Shown piece after piece: positions 10,641 to 22,310 of a stretch of DNA of 64,000 bases. A program made the translations under genes and the position numbers. The notes beneath the pieces are model-generated. The model did not search any database. It was not told the DNA's origin and was given only the letters and a program-made list of their open reading frames with translations. The first letter of the stretch is position 1; every line of letters begins with the position of its first letter. The DNA is taken from positions 50,015 to 114,014 of the forward strand of contig RQTK01000771.1 of the NCBI GenBank assembly GCA_003991915.1. The letters are read 5' to 3'. Source of the stretch: Elysia chlorotica. Lineage: Eukaryota > Mollusca > Gastropoda > Plakobranchidae.

Positions 10641-11574
10641 TTACTAGAGATGACTTTGCCCACTGAGCCACCCAGCTCATAATTAGTTGAAGTCTGATGT
10701 TCATGTTAAATCTTGTATTTCTATAAAAGTTTTAGAAGAGACCGGCAAGAGCAGCAGCTGTTGTTGTTGCTATGGAAAAGCGAAATCTTTGTTTTTGTTG
10801 TGTTTCCCTAAGCATAATGTGCAAGTTCCGTGTGAAGTTCACGCCCGATCTATTACCCTCCACATCTGGACGTGTCAAAATATGGCAACCATCCCCTACT
10901 GACTAGTTAGATCCATTATCCTCTGTAGGCCGGTGTTATTATTGTTTTAGATATGCCCACTTATTGTGGAGGAGTGAGGCAATACATTTTCTTTTTCTTT
11001 TACCGTGGGGATACACGTTTGGTGGGTGGGTTGAAATGGGAATGAAGCGGGTAAGGTGAATATAGAATAATGCGCAGTTTCTTTTGTGCAACAAGTCCGA
11101 CTTCATAGTCCAAAAGTATAACCGTAATATGACCCAATTAACATTGGTTGCTCAGTTATCTTTAATTGGTATATTCAATTAATTTTGTTTAGTATCGTGA
11201 AATGGACTGGATTGCCCCAACTATTTTTGGCTAGATGGCGGAAAAAAAGGCTCGTCTTCTTGCTATCGTTTCAAGGTTTTCAGTCTTCAGTAAAATTTTC
11301 GAGCGCAGTGCTTTGATTCTCAACTCGTCGTTAGGTTTTAATTATAATGTACATTGCCTTAGAGAAGAAAATAATTGGTGGAACGGCACTATATGTATCC
11401 CACTGCTTTCTAAAAAAACAACAAACAAACAAAAAAAAAACAACAAAAAAACGTTAAAAAAAATGGCAGTAGACGTAGTACATGGCTGTACTCATAAACA
11501 TTATCGAAAAACGCTGGGTTCTGATGAGGTCGAATTCGCGAAGCTGATAAGTTCATCAAAAGTGGAGAGAGGAA

Positions 11575-11800
11575 TATCAACCAGTAGAGCTTGCGAGTTC
11601 GAATCCCTGTCAGACTTCTTTGTTCCGTAATGTTTGGATCAGTGTCAGTATGACTGGCTGAAAAACACGTCCTGGCACCCCCGCTCTGTCTCTCGTTGAA
11701 GCACGTATAATTAGCAGAATTTAGTCGTGGGACCCGTACGGGAGATATTCTAGCTGGTGTCAATTGGTTTTAAGAAACCAACAAATCAAAGCAACAGTTT
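11575..11800 (+). mobile_element. SINE family A copy, degenerate
   Basis: The tRNA-like head ccagtagagcttgcgagttcgaatccc is followed by the body (gtgtcagtatgactggctga ... cctggcacccccgctctgtctc ... tagtcgtgggacccg) and a CAAA-rich end. Confidence 0.7.
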
Positions 11801-12544
11801 GTGATGTTAAAATGTCATAGAAATGTATATAAACTGCGAACTGGACAGACAAGCTATTTGAGTTTTCGCCAAGATGTACTGTCATTTTAAACACATTGTA
11901 CAAGTATGTTATTTTCTTTTTAAGTTAGTGTCTAAAGTGGACCATCTTCAATATAAATTATTTTTAGAACACAACCACTAATACGACCATCACCACCATG
12001 TCCCTTGGAGCCTTCATCCAGTCTAGCTAAGACGTGTGTATTTGTGGCTTTATTTATCTATTTTTTTTTTTTACAGCAGATTGTTTTGAAACAATACGCA
12101 CAAGTTCAACTTAAGGCAAAAGTAGTTTTAACAATAATAAACAAACAAAAAAAAGCAACAAAGCAAAACAACAACAAACAAACTACTGATTTTGAACTCT
12201 CGTAATATTAGATAAGACGAGAAGAGGAATCCTTACTCATGTAGTCACCATTGTGCGGGTGCGTTTTCGTGATGGGTGTAAACTAGTACCGCGCGCTCCG
12301 TGGGGTATTTTCACAAGAGGCGTGACATGTACAGCTGTTATTTTGGATTAGCTGAAGCAAGGATTTCATCACCGGAGGTTGCCGTGTTCGCTTCGTACAC
12401 TATGCTTTGCCGCAGAGCGCGGCGATTATAGACAGTACAAGATCTACTAAAACTACTCACGGCTTGCTCATACACTGCACTGCTCACCGCTTGCTCCTAT
12501 ACAGCGCTACCCAAGACTTGTTTAATTGGCAGGTGAGGTGCGCA

Positions 12545-12640
12545 AGGCGCCGGTAGCTAAAGCGGTAGTGTTCTTGGTGTTGAGCAAGGCTCCGTGGTTT
12601 GAGCCTGTCTGGGACGACCACAAGTGACAAAATCTCTGTA
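12545..12640 (+). mobile_element. SINE head fragment (tRNA-like)
   Basis: A gcgccggtagctaaagcggtag head and a ccgtggtttgagcctg B-box-like segment are visible. No body was recognised after it. Confidence 0.5.
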
Positions 12641-12719
12641 AAAGCTTCGACTTCAACTAGCACCGGGAATACAGAGTTATGTTATGCTCGGGTTCAAGGT
12701 TCCGATGGAAAGAGCGCAG

Positions 12720-12937
12720 TTGTGTCTCCTCACCCCACCTCCTCTATCTTTCCCTCTCCATCTGTCTCTCTCCTTCATTCTTTCTTTCTTTCACACACAC
12801 ACACACCATCTATTTCCATCTATTTCTTTCTCTCTCTCTCTACCAGGTCAATCGTTTTCCTCGATTTCTCTCGATGTCCAACCCCTGACCCCGTGCCACA
12901 CCAGACTGACGAACCTGCATGGCTTAGAGTGAGCACC

Positions 12938-12989
<52 letters not shown>

Positions 12990-13228
12990 TCTTGTTCTTC
13001 TCTGTCCCTTTCTCTCGGCATCCAGTGAACATTGGTGAATAAGTTCCCCCCCCCCCTTTTTTTTTTTCTCAATCTCATTCTTCGTCTCAATCTCTCTCCT
13101 ATCTGCCCCTCTCTCCAACTCTCTTTTACTTATTCTCGTTCCTTCTCTCCATGTATCTGTCTCTGTTTCGCTCTCCTCATCCCTTTTACTGCCTTCTCTT
13201 CCTTCTCTCTCTGTTCTCTCTCTCCCTC

Positions 13229-13293
<65 letters not shown>

Positions 13294-13295
13294 CC
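12720..13295. repeat. CT-rich low-complexity region with two long (CT)n tracts
   Basis: Pyrimidine-rich sequence with (CT)n at about 12945-12985 and 13226-13290, and C/T runs at 13047-13068. Frames crossing it read as Ser/Leu or Arg/Glu repeats and are not genes. Confidence 0.95.
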
Positions 13296-13485
13296 TGGAC
13301 TGATCATCGGTGGAGTAGCAACATCCTGTCTCAGCCCCTAGGCCACCAGTTCCCTCCCCTAGCCGGTGCCGGTAGTTTTGAAAACAGCAACTTTCCCACC
13401 CACAAACATTGCCTGGGGTGCCAACACGGTGACCCTGTTTAAAACAAAGTTTAGTTCCTTCGGTTGGTTGAAGGAAGGTGTTATT

Positions 13486-13600
13486 AGGTAGCTCAGTGAC
13501 TCGTTTGCTTCTAACCAAAAGTCCCTGGTTTGAATCCTAATAATATCATATAGTTTCCTACTGGTTTTGTCTATGACATTCACCTAAAATGACTTCCTTC
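13486..13600 (+). mobile_element. tRNA-like SINE head fragment
   Basis: ggtagctcagtgactcg, then cttctaaccaaaagtccctg and gtttgaatcc, gives a tRNA-like A and B box pair. No complete tRNA fold or CCA-side stem was found, so it is a SINE piece and not a tRNA gene. Confidence 0.5.
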
Positions 13601-14720
13601 GACCCAGAACACTATACCGGTAAATGTAAGTGTGTTTATCTCACCTGGTCATAACAAACTGACGACCAAACTAGTGTAAGGTTGCATCCTGCTCATAGAG
13701 AAGCAAGGTTCGGTGGGATTTATTATATACACGTAATGCTAAATGTGAAAGATGAGATATCGCACTTTCCAAGCAAGAGATTTGAGATTAAATGAGCATT
13801 TTGCATGTTATTATTCCAAATTACACATAGTTCGTAGGTGTTTGTTGTATATCGTTTAAATGGTTAAGTATTACTAATTCTACGCATTAATCATTGATAT
13901 AACATACTTTAAAATTCAAGTCCGTCATCGTGTTAAGTTTGCTAGCAGGATTTAAAAAACTTCATAATTTCTTTTTTTAATTTTTTTAAAATTATTTCAT
14001 GGTAGTTGTGGAACTGTTGGTATTGGTGCTGCAAATAATGGCAGTAGCAACAGTAGCAGCAGTAATAGCGTAGGTAAAGCATTCAAAACACGCTACGTGT
14101 CGTAAATTAAGGATTGATACTCAAGGTCTTGTCGTGTTAAAGATTCGACGCATTCGTATGCATACAAACCTATAGGCGATATCTTACATCTAGCCACAAC
14201 TGACCATATATATACACATGTACAATGATAGTGATATTCAAGTCTCGAGATTTCAGGAGAGAGCTTCACCTTCATCAAAACGATGGGACAAGCAGATATA
14301 CCGTGAGCAGCAAGTGGTCATCTTGATGTCCGCGCCCTGCTGGTGCCAGAGCAACATCAGACGCGCTCCCCTGGCGCGCTGGCCCGTGTCCCCTGCTGTG
14401 CGCGACCTAGTCACAGAGTATCCACATAGATGCTTGGGTACTCACGATTCGGACCATGCATTATAAACCTATTGGAAATGCCCTAACGTTCCGGCTGTTG
14501 GACTTTTTAAATGTCCTGCTTGTACCAGTGTAATGAATTAAGATGTCACCACTTTAAGTCATATAATGAGCGTTAAGCTTCAGTACATGTAGCCTACTCA
14601 CGGTTCGGCCCACAAACAGTGAATCCATGGGATTTCTTCAAAGCTTAACCAATGCGGATAGTGGGTTTGTTTTACCATAATATTGTCTTGAGGTTTACCA
14701 AATAACCTGATTTTACTTAT

Positions 14721-15489
14721 AATATTTGATGAGTTTTGACTCATCTCCTGAGTCATGTTTTGAATCTATTCAAGATACACTTGTTGATTCTTCGAACATC
14801 ACTGCGAAAAATGTGGAGTTACCTCGAGTATCATGCCCGTCCAGTTTGGGATGATACTAATTACTTAAAAGAGGTCGATGACCATTTTTATCGACGCAAC
14901 AATCTATGTATGTTCAAATAATTGCTTCATTACACTCGTCCGCAACACACCATCAAAACAATTTGTTGTTCTTATACAACTATCTCGTGACTTCATTTCA
15001 CCGCTAATATATATAGTAAGAGAAATATTTATTCATGTTCCGCAACACACCATTAAAACAATTTGCTATTCTTAAACAATTATCTCGTGACTTCATTTCA
15101 CCGCTAATATTTTTTTTGAATATATTTGATGAGTTTTTACTCATCTCCTGACTCATATTTTGAATATACATGTATTTAAGTTACACCTGTGATTCTTCGA
15201 ATAATGTGGAGTTAAACCGAGTTTCATGCCCGGTTAGTTTGGGATGATATCAAGTATTTAAGACGGGCCGGTGATCAGTTTCATCGATGCAAAAATCTAT
15301 GTATGTTAAAATAATTGCTTCTTTACACTCGTGCATTTATTGTCAGCTATCTGGGGCATTCCCTAAATTTAGCAAATATGGATAGTAAGAGAAATATTTA
15401 TTCATGTTCCGCAACACACCATTAAAACAATTTGCTATTCTTAAACAATTATCTCGTGACTTCATTTCACCGCTAATATTTTTTTTGAA
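14721..15489. repeat. Nested tandem duplications in the HTATSF1 intron
   Basis: Unit 1 (14721-14940, tatttgatgagttt ... ttacactcgtc) recurs at 15123-15333. Unit 2 (gcaacacaccat ... caccgctaatat) occurs at 14942-15010, 15050-15110 and 15419-15479. The 106 bp at 15015-15120 and 15384-15489 look identical. The layout implies at least two rounds of duplication, the last one recent. Confidence 0.88.
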
Positions 15490-16332
15490 ATTTGAATAAC
15501 TGTCAACGTATAGGTTCCTTCTGTGGAACCCAGGAGGTTTTAAACTAGGAACGAGCTTCTCTTCCCAGCCAGATATAGTTTCATGTTGGCAAATGCTATT
15601 ACTTCGAAGTATAAACAGACAATAAAAATTGTTAAAACTGCCAGTCCCCTTCAAATTACCGAGCGATGCTAACTGCAAATAAGCACCACATCTAACTTAT
15701 TCCTATATTTGTCATGTCCGATGTTCTTTTTCTTTTCAACGTACGGCTTGTGTCATTGTGATTACGACTTGTCTTGGCAATTTTAATAATCATAAAATAA
15801 AAGTCACCAACTTGACAACAGATGTTATGGTGCATGTACGTGTAATTATTTTTTTTTTCTTTTGTTAAGCTCAACGAACTATTTTATAAACAAAACGGAA
15901 AGCAAAAAAAAAAAAAAAAATAAGACACTTTGCTAATGTCGGGAACTCCACCACTTCCATATTAAGCCTCATAAAACGTGCAGGAAAGTTGGGTCTTTCC
16001 ACAATGCGCGATTCCACATTTTCACTCCTTTTCAGTACCACTAATATTGTTTCCCTCTCTATTTACGATAAACCTTAAGACTTCCGCTATACTTGGCCAT
16101 GTGGTCATCCTCCCTTTCTTATTTTCAGACCTGCGGCGACCCACGGTGTACACGGACCATTAACTTTCGCTGAGACGCGACGGGAAACGGCAGTGTCAAA
16201 GTGCTCCGCCTGCACTGAAGCCGTCACTGTCCGGCCAAGGAGCCATGTCTGCGGACCCATAAAACCCCGCGGTCAGTCCGACCTTCCGCACCGCCATGCA
16301 CCGTGACGCCACTCTACTGCGGACGTTTAAGA

Positions 16333-16595
16333 CTTTAACCCTTTCGCGGCTGAAAGTTTCGTATGGTAAAAATGGTGAAAGACTGTATTTTTTTCTAAAA
16401 AAATTTAAAGAGGATTTTGGTGGCGATAAAGTTATTTTAGATGATTAAAATAATATCAGTGATAGTTTAGATGTAGATTAAGATCTCATAAAGGAGGTGT
16501 GCCTAAAATTAAACTGCATTGCTTATCAAAGTACAGTACTAGTTTACTCTTGGACACAGGCTATAAAACAGCGCGCGGCAGTTAAGGGGTCAAAG
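16333..16595. mobile_element. Candidate short DNA transposon (MITE) with terminal inverted repeats
   Basis: The left end CTTTAACCCTTTCGCGGC and the right end, whose complement reads CTTTGACCCCTTAACTGCCG, form imperfect inverted termini around about 260 bp of AT-rich, non-coding DNA. The 'ttaaccctttcgc' terminus resembles piggyBac-like ends. No transposase is present and the target-site duplication is unclear. Confidence 0.4.
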
Positions 16596-17064
16596 CGCCT
16601 GTGCGTGTGCACGGGCAAGTTGCAGTGAAAGGACATTAATTTTATGACGGCGTAGAGCCAGTTTCACTTAGCCGTGACCGCTAGCGTCCGCAGACTTACC
16701 GTCTGGTTCTCCCATCTCCGCTCTGCAGCAATATAACATCTCTCAGTGCAATATATCTTCATTTTTTCCACATTTTTATTATTGTAATCGTGCGTGCAAG
16801 ATAATGTATGTGCCCATGTGCTCCATCAAGTTCCAACATAAAAAATGGATTGAAATAACAAACAAACAAAACAACAACAAACATATACAACCCTTCTTTC
16901 ATCTTGATATTTTTAAACTTCTGAACCGCCTTAGACCTTAGGGGTAGCTTTCTTAGATGTCAAAACCTACCGAGGCATCGCGGTCGGAGCACTTAAATGT
17001 GGAAGACGATGTAGAGGTTTAAAGTGTAATCCCCCCCCCCCCCCCCTTTTTTTTTTCCCTACGC

Positions 17065-17165
17065 TTCTGATGAACCATGAACTGAGAGATGGCAGCACAA
17101 GCTGAGATTTGAACCGCCGACATCTTGCTACTCGGCACAGAGCACTAACCTACTAATCTACAATA
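17065..17165 (-). mobile_element. tRNA-like SINE head, reverse orientation
   Basis: The reverse complement reads gtaggttagtgctctgtgcc ... ggcggttcaaatctcagctt, the family B head. A run of C and T (17031-17058) adjoins it. Confidence 0.5.
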
Positions 17166-17256
17166 CATGTATCAAATTTATACAGTATTTTTTTATTTGT
17201 AATAAAAAACTTGTTTCATAGTCAATGTATTTTTTATTTTTGTTCCGTTTTTCCAG

Positions 17257-17346
17257 GAAAATCCTGCGCTGATCAACGAGCTTCGAGCAGACGTGAGGTC
17301 AGAGTGCGACAAGTTTGGAGAGGTCACAAAAGTCACACTTTACGAT
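17257..17346 (+). CDS. HTATSF1: HTATSF1 homologue, exon for UHM alpha1-beta2
   Basis: Thirty residues, ENPALINELRADVRSEC followed by DKFGEVTKVTLYD, match human DDPLVLNEIREDLRVECSKFGQIRKLLLFD. The acidic helix (NELRADVRSEC) is the UHM feature that binds the ULM of a partner. The acceptor is tttttccag and the donor GAT|gtatgt, both phase 0. An 11.3-kb repeat-filled intron precedes it. Confidence 0.93.
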
Positions 17347-17372
17347 GTATGTATATCGGAAGTGACATGATC

Positions 17373-17564
17373 TTATTCAATAATTATAATTACAGTCATG
17401 ATGATGGTGGTGATGAGGTTCGTGGTTGTGTTGGTGATGAAGATGGTGATGATTATGGTAGTGGTTGTAATGGTGGTCGTGGTAATGATGATGATAATCC
17501 AATGTAAAAAAAATGAAACGTGACATGATCTTATTCAATAATTAAAATTACAATCACGATGATG
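17373..17564. repeat. Intronic direct repeat around a GAT/GGT-rich stretch
   Basis: 'gacatgatcttattcaataa' plus about 23 further bases occurs at 17365-17405 and 17522-17564, flanking a diverged (GATGGT)-type segment. A single ambiguous base N lies nearby at about 17663. Confidence 0.7.
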
Positions 17565-17837
17565 TTTTATGTAAATTTAGGGAAAAAGCGACGCAGTTCA
17601 TGAACAACTTACATACACACAGACACATAAAGAAGTTGGTGTATTGAAGACCAAAAAAGCAANTGTGTTACGTTGGTTAGTTCAGTTCGCAGTTCTTCCA
17701 CTGTGACTCTGGCATTGGGAAAAACTAAATGTTTAAGCCTTTATTGAGCCTTCTTCAGTACACAAATAATGACAAGGAACAGTTTACAGTTTTTGACAGT
17801 TTTTTTACTACGTTCCTTTCCCTCTTGCCGTCCACAG

Positions 17838-18143
17838 CGTAACCCGGAGGGCGTGATCACCGTGAGTTTCAAGGAGCCCGAGGAGGCGGACCAGTGCATC
17901 GCCGCCCTGCACGGCCGCTGGTTCGCCAAGCTCAAGGTCGACGCCCAGGCCTGGGACGGCAAGGCCAAGTTTGACGTCGTCGAGACCGAGGAGGAGAAGG
18001 CGCGGAGACTGCGCGAGTGGGAGGCCTACCTCGAGGGCGAGAGGGTTAAGAAGGAGCGCGCCGATGCTGGAGATGGGGGTAGTGGGGAGAGCAAGGAGGG
18101 CGGGGAAGGGGCAGGGACCAGTGGGCCACAAAGTGATAGTTGA
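17838..18143 (+). CDS. HTATSF1: HTATSF1 homologue, last coding exon (UHM C-terminal half and tail)
   Basis: The exon encodes 101 residues starting RNPEGVITVSFKEPEEADQC and containing the HGRWF motif. The R-W-F loop is the defining UHM element that grips a ligand tryptophan. AQAWDG follows, as in human ITAQAWDG, then the EEKARRLREWEAYLEG helix and a short Gly/Glu/Ser tail ending PQSDS. It stops at TGA 18141-18143. The tail is very short compared with the several-hundred-residue acidic tail of human HTATSF1. Codon third positions are strikingly GC-rich, unlike the AT-rich first exons of the same gene. Confidence 0.93.
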   Translation, partial: RNPEGVITVSFKEPEEADQCIAALHGRWFAKLKVDAQAWDGKAKFDVVETEEEKARRLREWEAYLEGERVKKERADAGDGGSGESKEGGEGAGTSGPQSDS

Positions 18144-18367
18144 TTATTGTACGTGTATATGTTTATAGATGCACAGAGTTATAGATGGTTCCTTAAACAG
18201 GGTTATAGCGGGTTGTTGTGGAGACTGCGAGTAGGAGGCCGACCTCCAGATCGACAAGGTCAAGGACGCGCGAGTCGATACTGGGGATAGGAGTTAGATA
18301 AAGTTGGGAGGGGAAGGGTCAGGGTAGGGGAGCTGTGGGACACAGAGTTATAGCTGATTGTACATGA
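18003..18367 (+). repeat. Tandem duplicate of the end of the last HTATSF1 exon (decayed copy in the 3' UTR)
   Basis: 18003-18153 (end of the coding exon and stop) is echoed at about 18219-18367. Both start ggagactgcg, share a gaggcc block, a G-rich stretch, 'ggacacagagttatag' against 'gggccacaaagtgatag', and a ttgtac end. The second copy carries substitutions and small indels and has no long open frame, so it is a non-coding remnant inside the presumed 3' UTR. Confidence 0.7.
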
Positions 18368-18588
18368 TAAGATTTCAACATTCATTACAAAATAAGAGTT
18401 ACACATGCATTGCTTCATATTGAAGATCGCGATCATTTTTTCAAATAATGATATTTTCAACATGTAAAGTTGCATCTTTCTAGTTATCAAACCTACTCGA
18501 GGTAGCTGTAGGCACATTAAAAAAACAAGAACAAGACTGTTTGTGTTCTCTTACCCCTCATGTATCACTTTTTAATACATTATAATGT

Positions 18589-18594
18589 AATAAA
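18589..18594 (+). terminator. Candidate poly(A) signal of the HTATSF1 homologue
   Basis: The first canonical AATAAA seen downstream of the stop codon lies about 450 bp after it and is followed by a T-rich stretch (gccttttttttc). This is a plausible 3' end. It is unproven without transcript data. Confidence 0.45.
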
Positions 18595-21414
18595 AGCCTT
18601 TTTTTCATAATACGATCTATTGTTTGTCCTAATTTAAAACATGCATTGATCTCTATGTGTTAGTTACATAAACTCTCTGTGTTCGTTAAAAAACATTACT
18701 ATCCCAGAGTGTTTACTTAAATTAGAGGCATTTAAGGAGAAGTTAGAATGGGAAAGAAAAGGGTAAACTTCGGACTCACAAAATATCTAACTAAAAATAA
18801 TAATGAGTATTTAAACGATGTAACACTTGTGGAAAGACAAATAAAAAAGACACACACACACATTTTTGTTTTTATGTATATCAGTTTCATCTCCTTTTAA
18901 CACTAGACAATACAATTTTTTTGTATGCACATTTATCTATACTTTTGTTTGGAATTTTCCACGCTTTTTGAATATCTTGTCATACCAGGTATTATTCTTT
19001 TCTCTTAACATGCACGCCTTAACTGTGCAACTTATAAATCATTTAAAACAATGGTGCAAATATGAATAGTTTATAAGTAGTTTATATGCGTACGCAATAG
19101 CCACAAGGCTTATTGAGTTCTTTAAAGATATCGCAGTTCAATAATAATGATGATGATGATGATGATGAAGAAGACGACGACGAAGATAATGCTGCTGCTG
19201 CTGCTGCTGATGATGATGATGATAAGAACTGTGTGTGTTAATTATTATTGTCCATTTTGTATGTTCAGTTATAATTATATGACGTATCTGAGTCTGATTT
19301 GCCAAATGATCTACTGGATCATGTAAGCCTTATATGCAAATATACATGTAGCATTAGTACAGTAGAAAAATAAACAAAAGTGATATGGTTGTAATTAAGT
19401 CATTCACTGTCGTTGAAAATACAAAGAAGACCGAAACGCCTGTAGATTATGATGATAATTGTGCAGGATGATGTTGGAAAAGATTAGGCCATTTTTCTCC
19501 TTTGATTAACCAACCCGCCCTTTATCGTTTATTATACATCCGAAACTCCGAATAATACTTTTCATCTCTCTATCTTTCACATATTTCTATTAATAGCACA
19601 TAGAAATCCGTGCTATCTTTACATCTATTCCTCGACCATCGCCGTCATTTCCAACTCCATGTGTTTTTATAGCGTTTGATCTTACTTGGTGTTGACCATC
19701 GAATAGTTCTTTCAGGTTTTCATGCGTTCTAACGTGCGTTTACAAACAAGGAACGTAGATCTAGTTTATCCTTTATTCGTCCTCATACCGATATCTCCAT
19801 CTCGACCCTCGCCTTTCGTGAATCATGTACTAGAGTCTATTTTACAAGATCTAGTTCAGACTAGAATCTTGATGGTGATTCAGATATCTGGTTCGAGATC
19901 GACATATTTTAGCCTTATGCTACATTGTATCTAAACGTCTGGCATATTCGAGATCGAACTCTGAACTGTAGATCTTATCTAGATTTAGATTTTACCAGTG
20001 TTCCCGTCTAGGCTAGCTATGGGTATCAAGGGAGATCCTGCTGTAGAGCGCCATACAAGTAGACTTGTCTGAGTAGGCCTACCGCGCTTGACCCAACCTG
20101 GAGGAAAAAATCTCGACAGATAGAATGGAGCTCAAACGCACGACCTTCTTAACATAACCGACCCCCCATTTTTTTTAAATCCTTGGCAAAATCCTCTAAT
20201 AACTCATGAGATCAGCATTTTTGCTCAACCACTTTGTTAATGTTCGGGTGGCTATTATTTCGCCATGCAATGGGCAAAAATAAACATGTTAAAACAAGAG
20301 TGAATCTTTCATACTGGTAACAACTTCTTTACTACATACATTTCATTAGGCTAAACAAGTTAACTTGTTGCTTTTTTTTTACATTGCTGACTTCTAATAC
20401 AGATGAGAATCAATCATTAATGCATGTGTTACAATTACAGTACCGATAACGTTTAAGTTTTGTTTTTTAGACCAATCTAAGAATTGACGTATTTCAGGGT
20501 TTAATGGAGTTCATGTATTATTCTTTGGGCCTTAAAGGTTTGATATTTTTTTTTACTAATATAACTAAAATATTAACTAGAGGGCTTATTTTGGACTTAA
20601 TTTTCACAAAATTTTTCGGGGGTGGGGGAGGGAGTATGCTCCCGGACCATCTAGGAAAACTCTCGCGCCCAAAGGCAGTAATTTTCAGACAATTTTGTCG
20701 TGTTGCACTTACAGGTCTGGGAATAGTTTTTACTCGAGGATTACATGTGGCTGTATGAATCTAAGTCTTATAACTTAAAATACATAGCCTAGAGTCATTA
20801 CATTTTTAGAAGTGAGGTGCGAGTATTGAACAAAAACCCAGCAATGAGGATAATGAAGTGGAACGAAGAGGCTAGACAGTGTATTGGAGGTATTGGAGTA
20901 TTTAAAAATAAAACAGCAACAGAAATGACAATAAAAAACCCCTAGAGAATATAACCATGTGAAAGGAGCGGGAACGAGATTAATTCGATGCTATCCTATT
21001 GTCTCTAAGTCTTGCGACCTCTCCCTTCCTGCTTAGTTAGACTGAGTCTGACCGCCACTAGAGGTGCTGGGGAAGAGTTGTTATTGTTCGATCCCCATAA
21101 ACAATCGTCGCCAGAGGAGGAAAGGCGCTCCACACCCGGGACCTGGCGCTGCAACAACACCGGTAGGGACCAACTATCTGGGGCACAAGTTCTGCATCAA
21201 CACCGGGCGGGGCCGGCTCTCCACGGACACTGCTTGTCTCTGCTTGTCCAAGCAGCGTGCGCACCATGCGCGCCCCGACTGGAATTTGAGATGGGAAATC
21301 TCCGAAGAGAGCAGTGAGAGCACCTCTTGGCGCAGCGGGATATTCGTGCCTGATGGTTTTGATTCAGGCTTAAGATGCGTGATTTGGTATTCACAGGTAC
21401 AGTTAGCAGTGGGG

Positions 21415-21535
21415 CGCCGGTAGCTCAGTCGCTAGTGCCCTAGAAAGGATGTAGTAGGTTCAAATCTCAGCTATAGCTCCCGTAATTTTTTGGGATTTTT
21501 TGTGTGGAAATGCACAGGACGTAAAACCAGTAAAA
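21415..21535 (+). mobile_element. tRNA-derived SINE (family B)
   Basis: cgccggtagctcagtcgctag and ggttcaaatctcagc are followed by a body with ttttgggatttttt and ggacgtaaaaccag. Confidence 0.6.
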
Positions 21536-22081
21536 GATTACATTATGACAGTAGAGTTGGAACTGACCAAAACGAGATGAAACTTTTAAGGAACATATTA
21601 AGGCTGCAGTAACAATTTAAAAACTTAATTTTATACAAATTGGAGCGCTCTATTTTTGTTTCCTTTTCCATTCTATTGTACGCTGCAAACAAGAGATATT
21701 AAGGGTACATAAGTCATAATTAAACACGTCAAATTAATTTAAAAACACAACAACAACAAAAATAAAATAAAAACAAAAACAACAAATAACAACGCCCCCG
21801 CAATCCATGTGCCCTCTGCCTTAGACGGCAACGAGCATTATACGAAATGTTATAAAAAGAAAAATACAAGCAATGGGTCCAGCTAAGTAATCTCTCGATC
21901 TATTTCGGTTTCATAGAAATATAGATATGGTCTCTTAATATCACTCATGGATAAAGGTAATTTTTTTTTCTGTCGTGTCCGAAATGGCGAATTAAATTAA
22001 CCTCAGAATTTAAGAACGTTGTTCTCACAGGTTGTGCGATACACATCTATAATAATATTTATTATAGAAAACTGGTGTTGC

Positions 22082-22294
22082 ACGTCACAACTTATGAAAC
22101 ACGAGTGCTAACAGGTGTGAACATTCAGCTCAATCAAAATGGCGGTAACGCTCTAGATCGCATAAAAGGCATCGTGAGTAAATTAATTTTTATAGTTTTT
22201 TTTTTTTACTACAGATATTAGACGTCACAACTTATGAAACACGAGTGCCAAACAGTGCCAAATACAGCCCAAACAAAAATGTGGTAAATTTCTA
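22082..22294. repeat. Short diverged direct repeat
   Basis: 'cgtcacaacttatgaaacac' plus gagtgc occurs at 22083 and 22223, and similar sequence extends about 70 bp in each copy (ttcagctcaatcaaaatg against acagcccaaacaaaaatg). Confidence 0.7.
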
Positions 22295-22310
22295 GGACGC
22301 CAAATTAACA

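Larger units (their letters stand above)
2056..18594 (+). other. HTATSF1: Gene span: Tat-SF1 homologue (U2 snRNP-associated splicing factor)
   Basis: Seven coding exons plus one duplicate exon were placed on the + strand by similarity to human HTATSF1 as I know it, with GT-AG borders. The family binds U2 snRNP: the C-terminal UHM contacts ULM motifs of SF3B1, and it acts in the nucleus in pre-spliceosome assembly. Visible coding sequence sums to 1480 nt using one copy of the duplicated exon. That is 3n+1, so a missing exon of 3n+2 nt is needed. This agrees with the absent first half of RRM1, about 32 residues in the human protein. The predicted protein would be about 525 residues, shorter than the human one because the long acidic C-terminal tail is reduced to a short Gly/Glu/Ser tail. 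The intron after the linker exon is 11.3 kb. The poly(A) signal is proposed at 18589. Confidence 0.9.

Noticed and set aside
12599..13518. Several frames of 100-147 codons rich in Ser/Leu or Arg/Glu
   Set aside because: All derive from CT-rich low-complexity DNA and its complement, and overlap in many frames.
13486..13545. Possible tRNA gene
   Set aside because: A- and B-box-like motifs are present, but no complete cloverleaf is seen and the same heads recur in SINE copies.
21012..21423. Overlapping frames of 101 and 119 codons in a GC-rich patch
   Set aside because: Two forward frames and reverse frames are all open, which is typical of GC-rich non-coding DNA. No family was recognised.
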